Positions 58,553-64,000 of a stretch of DNA of 64,000 bases are shown here, one piece after another. Numbering within the stretch: position 1 is the first letter of the stretch; each line of letters opens with the position of its first letter. The stretch is from Pseudomonas putida (GTDB lineage: Bacteria; Pseudomonadota; Gammaproteobacteria; Pseudomonadales; Pseudomonadaceae). Location of the stretch: assembly GCF_028682175.1 (NCBI RefSeq), contig NZ_JANHKS010000026.1, positions 19,611 to 83,610 on the forward strand, written 5' to 3'. Below the pieces are notes generated by a model, which worked only from the letters and a program-made list of their open reading frames with translations, made no database searches and was not told the origin of the DNA. The translations under genes were made by a program, and so were the position numbers.

Positions 58553-60985
58553 ATGCCCGATTCTGTAGCTGCCAGCCTGCGACTTGCGCCTGAGGCGCTG
58601 ACCCGTCCCTTCTCCGCTGAACAGTTCAGCTTCACGACAACCAACGATCTGGAACCCTTTCGCGGCGTGCTCGGTCAGGAACGAGCGGTCGAGGCCCTGC
58701 AATTCGGGGTGGCGATGCCGCGCCCCGGCTACAACGTGTTCGTCATGGGCGAGCCTGGCACCGGTCGCTTCTCGTTCGTCAAACGCTACCTCAAGGCCGA
58801 GGGCAAGCGCATGCAGACCCCGTCGGACTGGGTCTACGTCAACAACTTCGACGAGCCCCGCGAGCCACGCGCCGTGGAGCTGCCACCGGGCAGTGCCAGC
58901 TCGTTCATGTCCGACATCAACGGGCTGGTCGACAACCTCTTGTCGACTTTTCCTGCCGTGTTCGAGCATCCGTCCTACCAGCAGAAAAAAAGCGCCATCG
59001 ACCGCGCGTTCAATCAACGCTATGACCGCGCCCTGGATGTGATCGAGCGCCTGGCGCTGGAAAAAGACATCGCCCTGTACCGCGACAGCAGCAACATCGC
59101 CTTCACCCCGATGCTCGAAGGCAAGGCGCTGGACGAGGCCGAGTTTTCGCAGTTGCCGGAAGCCGAGCGCGAACGTTTTCACACCGATATCTCGGCGCTC
59201 GAAGAACGCCTGAACGAGGAACTCGCGAGCCTGCCGCAATGGAAGCGCGAGTCCAATAACCAGATGCGTCAGCTCAACGAAGAGACCATCATCCTGGCCC
59301 TGCAGCCGCTGCTGGCGCCGCTGTCGGAGCAGTACGCCGAGAACGCGGCAGTGTGCGCCTACTTGCAGGCGATGCAGGTCAACCTGCTGAAAACCGTCGT
59401 CGAGCAACTGGTCGACGACAGCAAGACCGACGCCCAGGCGCGCAAGCTGCTCGAAGAGCAATACTGCCCAAGCCTGGTGGTGGGTCACTCGGCCAGCGGC
59501 GGGGCGCCGGTGGTGTTCGAACCGCACCCGACCTACGACAACCTGTTCGGCCGTATCGAATACAGCACCGACCAGGGCGCGCTGTACACCACCTATCGCC
59601 AGCTGCGCCCCGGTGCGTTTCATCGGGCCAACGGCGGCTTCCTGATTCTGGAAGCCGAGAAGATGCTCAGCGAGCCGTTCGTGTGGGACGCCCTCAAGCG
59701 CTCGCTGCAATCGCGCAAGCTGAAAATGGAATCGCCGCTGGGCGAGCTGGGCCGCATTGCCACCGTAACCCTGACCCCGCAGACCATCCCGCTGCAGGTC
59801 AAGGTCATCATCATTGGCGCGCGGTCGCTGTACTACACGCTGCAGGACCTGGATCCGGACTTCCAGGAGATGTTCCGGGTGCTGGTGGACTTCGACGAAG
59901 ACATCCCGATGGTCGACGAGAGCCTGGAGCAGTTCGCCCAGTTGCTCAAGACGCGCACCTCCGAAGAAGGCATGGCGCCGCTGACCGCCGATGCGGTGGC
60001 GCGCCTTGCGACCTACAGCGCACGATTGGCCGAGCATCAGGGGCGGTTGTCGGCGCGCATCGGTGACCTGTTCCAGTTGGTCAGCGAGGCGGATTTCATT
60101 CGCAGCCTGGCTAACGATGAGCGCACGGACGCCGGTCACATCGAGCGCGCGCTCAAGGCCAAGGCCACGCGCACCGGTCGGGTGTCGGCGCGGATTCTGG
60201 ACGACATGCTCGCCGGCATCATCCTCATCGACACCGCAGGCGCTGCTGTCGGCAAGTGCAACGGCCTGACAGTGCTGGAAGTCGGCGACTCGGCGTTCGG
60301 TGTGCCGGCGCGGATTTCCGCCACGGTCTATCCGGGCGGCAGCGGCATCGTCGACATCGAGCGTGAGGTCAACCTCGGCCAGCCGATTCACTCCAAGGGT
60401 GTGATGATCCTTACCGGCTACCTGGGCAGCCGTTACGCGCAGGAATTTCCGTTGGCGATTTCCGCGAGCATCGCGCTGGAGCAGTCCTACGGTTACGTGG
60501 ACGGTGACAGCGCCTCGCTTGGCGAGGTGTGCACGCTGATCTCGGCCCTGTCGAAAACGCCGCTCAAGCAGTGTTTCGCCATCACCGGCTCCATCAACCA
60601 GTTTGGTGAAGTGCAGGCGGTGGGCGGGGTCAACGAGAAGATCGAAGGCTTCTTCAGGCTCTGCGAAGCCCGAGGCCTGACCGGCGATCAGGGCGCGATC
60701 ATCCCGCAGGCCAACGTGGCAACCCTGATGCTCGACGAGCGCGTGCTGCAAGCGGTGCGTGCCGGGCAGTTCCACGTGTACGCCGTGCGTCAGGTGGACG
60801 AAGCCCTCAGCCTGCTGGTGGGCGAAGCGGTTGGCGAGGTGGACGAGGAAGGCCAGTTCCCGGAAAACTCGGTCAACGGGCGGGTGGTGGATCGCCTGCG
60901 CGACATCGCTGAAATGCTCAGTGACGAGGACCTCAAAGAGCTCGAAAAAGAGGCGCCACAATTACAGCCCGAACTGAAAAGTTGA
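58553..60985 (+). CDS. asrA: Lon-like ATP-dependent protease AsrA
   Basis: An 810-residue cytoplasmic protease of the LonC/AAA_32 group. The P-loop is GEPGTGRFSF (about residues 66-75) with Arg in place of the usual Lys. A Walker B-like GGFLILEAE follows at about 360. The Lon protease domain has catalytic Ser653 in DGDSASLGE and Lys696 in GGVNEKIEG. P. aeruginosa AsrA (PA0779) is induced by aminoglycosides and modulates the heat-shock response. AAGGATG lies before the ATG at 58553. It is monocistronic with its own terminator. Confidence 0.9.
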   Translation: MPDSVAASLRLAPEALTRPFSAEQFSFTTTNDLEPFRGVLGQERAVEALQFGVAMPRPGYNVFVMGEPGTGRFSFVKRYLKAEGKRMQTPSDWVYVNNFDEPREPRAVELPPGSASSFMSDINGLVDNLLSTFPAVFEHPSYQQKKSAIDRAFNQRYDRALDVIERLALEKDIALYRDSSNIAFTPMLEGKALDEAEFSQLPEAERERFHTDISALEERLNEELASLPQWKRESNNQMRQLNEETIILALQPLLAPLSEQYAENAAVCAYLQAMQVNLLKTVVEQLVDDSKTDAQARKLLEEQYCPSLVVGHSASGGAPVVFEPHPTYDNLFGRIEYSTDQGALYTTYRQLRPGAFHRANGGFLILEAEKMLSEPFVWDALKRSLQSRKLKMESPLGELGRIATVTLTPQTIPLQVKVIIIGARSLYYTLQDLDPDFQEMFRVLVDFDEDIPMVDESLEQFAQLLKTRTSEEGMAPLTADAVARLATYSARLAEHQGRLSARIGDLFQLVSEADFIRSLANDERTDAGHIERALKAKATRTGRVSARILDDMLAGIILIDTAGAAVGKCNGLTVLEVGDSAFGVPARISATVYPGGSGIVDIEREVNLGQPIHSKGVMILTGYLGSRYAQEFPLAISASIALEQSYGYVDGDSASLGEVCTLISALSKTPLKQCFAITGSINQFGEVQAVGGVNEKIEGFFRLCEARGLTGDQGAIIPQANVATLMLDERVLQAVRAGQFHVYAVRQVDEALSLLVGEAVGEVDEEGQFPENSVNGRVVDRLRDIAEMLSDEDLKELEKEAPQLQPELKS

Positions 60986-61004
60986 GTGTTTGACGTCAAC
61001 TAAA

Positions 61005-61047
61005 CAGGGCGCCTGATGGCCAAATGACCATTCGGCGCCCTTTTTTG
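61005..61047 (+). terminator. Terminator of asrA
   Basis: AGGGCGCC pairs with GGCGCCCT across an inner TGGCCAAATGACCA stem-loop, and six T follow. It begins about 20 bases after the stop codon. Confidence 0.85.
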
Positions 61048-61170
61048 TTTTCACTCTTTTCCTTGAGGGTATTTGTTCGTTATTGTCGCGTTACAGCAGT
61101 TGTCAAAAGGACTGACGCGTTTCCTGGCCTGTTCAAGGAAATGAATACTGCAATCAATGAGGAGCTCGCC

Positions 61171-61500
61171 ATGCCGCGCAGCCTCTGTCTTACTCGCCAA
61201 TGCCTGGGTCTGGTGACCCGTATCGAATGTGTGATTCGCCCTCTGTCTGGTGACAACGGTATGTGGACACTGTTGTTTGCCGCCGGGATGTCCGGGGAGC
61301 AGCCTTCCGCGTTAAAAGCCCAAGGCCCGTTTCACGGTCCGGTCGCTGCCGAGTCGGTGCTTGACGCGATTGCAGAAAGCCTTGCGCTGCATGGCTATCA
61401 GACCGCAGAAGAGATACCGATCTGGAGCCTGCACCTGCAAGGCGAGCTGCGACGGATCAACGGCTCGACTCACAACCAGCGAACCTCTCCCGCCCACTGA
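61171..61500 (+). CDS. Conserved small protein, function unknown
   Basis: A 109-residue soluble protein with no recognised motif. The core reads VIRPLSGDNGMWTLLFAAGM and ESVLDAIAESLALHGYQ, a mixed alpha/beta pattern with a charged, disordered-looking end. The start ATG at 61171 is chosen for the GAGGAG ten bases upstream; the in-frame ATG at 61141 lacks one. It lies alone between asrA and yqhA. Confidence 0.65.
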   Translation: MPRSLCLTRQCLGLVTRIECVIRPLSGDNGMWTLLFAAGMSGEQPSALKAQGPFHGPVAAESVLDAIAESLALHGYQTAEEIPIWSLHLQGELRRINGSTHNQRTSPAH

Positions 61501-61679
61501 CAACTTGCCTCGACGAAGGCCACGTCTGTTATTCCTGCACGGCAGGGCTGTAGCGTGGAATTCGTCGAGTACTGCATCAGCCTTCCTCTCAAGTTAATTG
61601 TTTCAAGTCTTGTCGCGAGCGCTTGTGTGTCACGGCCTTCGCCCTATACTCGCGGGCTTTCAATCAACTGTGAGTTTCA

Positions 61680-62168
61680 ATGGAACGTTTTATCGAAAAT
61701 GCCATGTACGCATCGCGCTGGTTGCTGGCGCCGATTTACATTGGTTTGTCGCTGGGCCTGCTGGCGCTGGCGCTGAAGTTCTTTCAGGAAATCTTCCACG
61801 TCATCCCCAACGTTTTTTCGCTGGCCGAATCGGACCTGATCCTGGTACTGCTGTCGCTGATCGACATGGCGCTGGTGGGCGGCCTGCTGGTGATGGTGAT
61901 GATCTCCGGCTACGAAAACTTCGTCTCGGAACTGAACATCGACGAGGGTAAAGAGAAGCTCAGTTGGCTGGGCAAGATGGACTCTTCGTCGTTGAAGATG
62001 AAGGTCGCGGCGTCCATCGTTGCGATTTCGTCGATCCACCTGCTGCGGGTGTTCATGGACGCCAAGAACATCGAGCCGCAATACCTGATGTGGTACGTGA
62101 TCATTCACATGACTTTCGTCGTATCGGCGTTTGCGATGGGTTATCTGGACAAGCTGACCAAGCATTGA
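61680..62168 (+). CDS. yqhA: YqhA/UPF0114 family membrane protein
   Basis: A 162-residue inner-membrane protein with four hydrophobic segments: LLAPIYIGLSLGLLALAL, LILVLLSLIDMALVGGLLVMV, VAASIVAISSIHLLRVFM and YVIIHMTFVVSAFAMGYL. The family motif MISGYENFVS lies after the second. Members are widespread but of unknown function. The length is typical. It is followed by a REP cluster. Confidence 0.9.
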   Translation: MERFIENAMYASRWLLAPIYIGLSLGLLALALKFFQEIFHVIPNVFSLAESDLILVLLSLIDMALVGGLLVMVMISGYENFVSELNIDEGKEKLSWLGKMDSSSLKMKVAASIVAISSIHLLRVFMDAKNIEPQYLMWYVIIHMTFVVSAFAMGYLDKLTKH

Positions 62169-62180
62169 TCCAGCTTGCCC

Positions 62181-62339
62181 CCTGTAGGAGCGCGCTTGCC
62201 CGCGACGGCGGTGTGTCAGCCACATTGATGTTGGCCTACCCCCGTCCCGTAGCAGCACGGCTTGCCGGCGGGAGCGGTGGATCAGTGACAGATGCGTGTC
62301 TGACACGACGCCCCCGCCGGCAAGCCGTGCTGCTACGGT
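62181..62339. repeat. REP cluster, mixed families
   Basis: One GTAGGAGCGCGCTTGCCCGC arm is followed by an inverted pair of GTAGCAGCACGGCTTGCCGG copies at about 62248 and 62313-62337. Confidence 0.85.
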
Positions 62340-62451
62340 CGGTGTTGCCAACCAAATAGACCAGCGGCACCGCCGGCCCCTTGATCTGCGGCCAGACTGG
62401 GCGAAACTTGTAGTTCGCTCACAGAAGTCCGAGATCGACGAGGGTCCTCTC

Positions 62452-62757
62452 ATGAATCTACAGGAACTCACCGCCCACGCCAGCGCAGGGCATATCGACG
62501 AGCTGAATCTGATCTCCATGGAAGGCGGCATTTATCTGCTCGAAGCGCGGATGCACGGCGCGGCGCACCCCTTGAACGATGCCCACGGCAAGACCTTGCA
62601 CTTGCGCTCGGTCGAGCACGCCCGGGATGTGCTGCACGCGATCACCCCGATGCCGTTCAATCTGGTTCACGCCGTGGTGCACGACGAGATGTGCGGCATC
62701 CGTGATGACGAAGAACAGACCGTGCGGGTGCCGATGTCGATTCGTTCGGCCTGGTAG
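62452..62757 (+). CDS. Small conserved protein (DUF6482-like)
   Basis: A 101-residue soluble protein: NLQELTAHASAGHIDELNLI, a beta-rich middle (GGIYLLEARM) and a C-terminal VPMSIRSAW. It fits a Pseudomonas family that I recall next to fklB and yqhA homologues (PA4572-PA4575 region). Function unknown. GAGGGTCCTCTC precedes the ATG at 62452. Confidence 0.75.
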   Translation: MNLQELTAHASAGHIDELNLISMEGGIYLLEARMHGAAHPLNDAHGKTLHLRSVEHARDVLHAITPMPFNLVHAVVHDEMCGIRDDEEQTVRVPMSIRSAW

Positions 62758-62842
62758 TCATTACCTCGGTTTTCAGCTTGTGCTAGGCTGCTCGGCCTTT
62801 TAGTTCAGGGTGCCTGCGGGTGCCCTTCAACGGAGCAGCACC

Positions 62843-63460
62843 ATGTCCGAAGTCAATCTGTCCACCGACGAAACCCGCGTCAGCTACGGCATTGGTCGTC
62901 AGCTGGGCGACCAACTGCGCGACAACCCGCCACCGGGTGTCAGCCTGGATGCCATCCTCGCCGGCCTGACCGATGCGTTCGGTGGTGTCCCGAGCCGCGT
63001 CAGCCAGGAAGAAATGGCTGCAAGCTTCAAAGTCATTCGTGAAATCATGCAGGCAGAAGCTGCCGCCAAGGCCGAAGCCGCTGCCGGTGCTGGCAAAGAG
63101 TACCTGGCTGAAAACGCCAAGCGCGAAGGCGTGACTACTCTGGCCTCGGGCCTGCAGTACGAAGTGATCACTTCCGGCGAAGGCGCTCAGCCAAGCCGCG
63201 AAAGCAACGTGCGCACCCACTACCACGGCATGCTGATCGACGGCACCGTGTTCGACAGCTCCTACGATCGTGGCGAGCCTGCCGAATTCCCGGTCGGCGG
63301 CGTGATCGCCGGCTGGACCGAAGCCCTGCAACTGATGAAAGCCGGCAGCAAATGGCGCCTGCACGTTCCTAGCGAACTGGCCTACGGCGCACAAGGCGTT
63401 GGCAGCATCCCGCCGCACAGCGTGCTGGTGTTCGACGTAGAGCTGCTCGACGTACTGTAA
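62843..63460 (+). CDS. fklB: FKBP-type peptidyl-prolyl isomerase FklB
   Basis: A 205-residue protein. An N-terminal helical dimerisation domain (about 1-90) with ETRVSYGIGRQLGDQLRDNP is followed by an FKBP domain at about 110-205. The FKBP pocket motifs are VRTHYHGMLIDGTVFDSSYD, the W in VIAGWTEALQLM, and AYGAQGVGSIPPHSVLVFDVELL. It lacks a signal peptide, so it acts in the cytoplasm as a prolyl isomerase and chaperone, like E. coli FklB. An inverted repeat begins right after the stop codon. Confidence 0.93.
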   Translation: MSEVNLSTDETRVSYGIGRQLGDQLRDNPPPGVSLDAILAGLTDAFGGVPSRVSQEEMAASFKVIREIMQAEAAAKAEAAAGAGKEYLAENAKREGVTTLASGLQYEVITSGEGAQPSRESNVRTHYHGMLIDGTVFDSSYDRGEPAEFPVGGVIAGWTEALQLMKAGSKWRLHVPSELAYGAQGVGSIPPHSVLVFDVELLDVL

Positions 63461-63578
63461 GCAGCTTTAAGCGGCAAGTTGCAAGCTGCAAGTCAAAGCG
63501 GCTCTTTGCTGACTGGCGCTAAGCGTTCAGTCAGTGACGAACAGCTTGAGGCTTGAAGCTTGCAACTTGTAGCTGCTC
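63461..63578. repeat. Inverted repeat of the GCAAGCTTGAAGC type
   Basis: The left arm runs through GGCAAGTTGCAAGCTGCAAG. The right arm, through GCTTGAAGCTTGCAACTTG, is its imperfect complement, and GACTG/CAGTC closes the centre at 63511-63533. The right arm lies inside the coding end of the next minus-strand gene. Confidence 0.75.
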
Positions 63579-63812
63579 TACGCAGGCCGGGCGCAATGCT
63601 CGGGCATAGCAGAACAGAAACAGGCTGCGCACCATCTCCTTTTGCACACCCGGCTCCGATGAGCTGAGGCTGTGGACGTCCAGGTCACCCTGGTCGCGCA
63701 ATTCATCCAGAGCGTCTTCTTCCAGCACGGCACAGACCTCACCGGTTTCACGGTGCAGGATGCGCAGGTAAGGGTGTGGGCGATCCAGCCACGCATCGAT
63801 CAGGTAAGTCAT
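63531..63812 (-). CDS. Small conserved protein, probably iron-regulated
   Basis: A 93-residue soluble protein (TYLIDAWLDRPHPYLRILHR, then EDALDELRDQGDLDVHSL). It is similar to the small protein I recall near fklB in P. aeruginosa (PA4570). The last 16 residues (VEQLQVASFKPQAVRH) are encoded by one arm of an inverted repeat, so the native C-terminus probably ended near ALRPA. AAGGAGAACG lies before the ATG at 63812, and a Fur-box-like site is upstream. Function unknown. Confidence 0.75.
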   Translation of the reverse strand: MTYLIDAWLDRPHPYLRILHRETGEVCAVLEEDALDELRDQGDLDVHSLSSSEPGVQKEMVRSLFLFCYARALRPACVEQLQVASFKPQAVRH

Positions 63813-63836
63813 GTTCGTTCTCCTTGAAAGGCTTTC

Positions 63837-63857
63837 AATGAGAATAATTCTTATCTG
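63837..63857 (-). promoter_or_regulatory. Fur-box-like operator
   Basis: The dyad ATGAGAATAATTCTTATCT matches most positions of the Fur consensus GATAATGATAATCATTATC. It lies about 25 bases upstream of the small gene's start, where bound Fur would block transcription. Confidence 0.65.
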
Positions 63858-63915
63858 AAGAATAGCAAGGATCTATTTGAGATTAATTCGCATTTTGATG
63901 CAGCGTTGACGCGGT

Positions 63916-64000
63916 CCCGTAGCAGCACGGCTTGCCGGCGGGGGCGGTGTGTCAGACACACATTTGTCACTGATCCACCGCTCCCGCCGGCAAGCCGTGC
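63916..64000. repeat. REP inverted pair running off the window end
   Basis: A GTAGCAGCACGGCTTGCCGG copy at 63919 and its inverted partner CCGCCGGCAAGCCGTGC at 63984-64000. The outer end is cut by the window edge. Confidence 0.85.

Noticed and set aside
58472..60961. 829-codon minus-strand frame opposite asrA
   Set aside because: Antisense shadow of the Lon-like protease, with no domain of its own.

Overview
The window is chromosomal DNA of a Pseudomonas species outside P. aeruginosa. The evidence is high GC, gene sets known from Pseudomonas (gcbA-DUF2333-Nudix-yciH-speA, a Tad/Flp locus with pprA/pprB and fppA, asrA, fklB, DUF6124 and DUF3015 genes) and many REP palindromes typical of the fluorescens/syringae side of the genus. 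No rRNA, tRNA, CRISPR array, integrase or transposase was found.

Layout. 0-7 kb: the 5' part of dsbD, the diguanylate cyclase gcbA, then DUF2333, Nudix, yciH/SUI1 and speA. 7-18 kb: a shortened solitary VgrG-like gene facing a MATE exporter, then the periplasmic defence pair yfhM (alpha-2-macroglobulin) and pbpC, with a small membrane gene on the opposite strand between them. 18.3-34 kb: a complete Flp pilus locus (flp; rcpC-rcpA-tadZ-tadA-tadB-tadC-tadD-DUF3613; pprB; fppA; a TadE-like gene; pprA; tadG inverted at the far end), with a separate receiver-only regulator beside flp. 34-41.4 kb: two DUF4136 lipoproteins, cmoM with a MazG-like gene, a MaoC / high-molecular-weight FabG / thiolase acyl-CoA set and an AraC regulator.

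41.4-51 kb is the most unusual part. Four genes encode Ig-like proteins that lack visible signal peptides and share a recurring domain signature. Among them lie a classical autotransporter and a RIO-type kinase. No REP element lies between about 40.5 and 54.4 kb, although nearly every other long gap has one. The gene at one edge of this stretch stops inside an Ig-like domain, and the gene at the other edge starts with what looks like the rest of such a domain.

51-64 kb: a copper module (cueR-copA operon and separate copZ, both with CueR-type operators), a DUF6124 gene with a strongly structured leader, a DUF4105/DUF3015 pair, the Lon-like protease asrA, then yqhA, a DUF6482-like gene, fklB and a small gene behind a Fur-box-like site. 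Its C-terminus is encoded by an inverted repeat.

All functional names rest on motif recognition and remembered family and gene-order knowledge; no database search was run.
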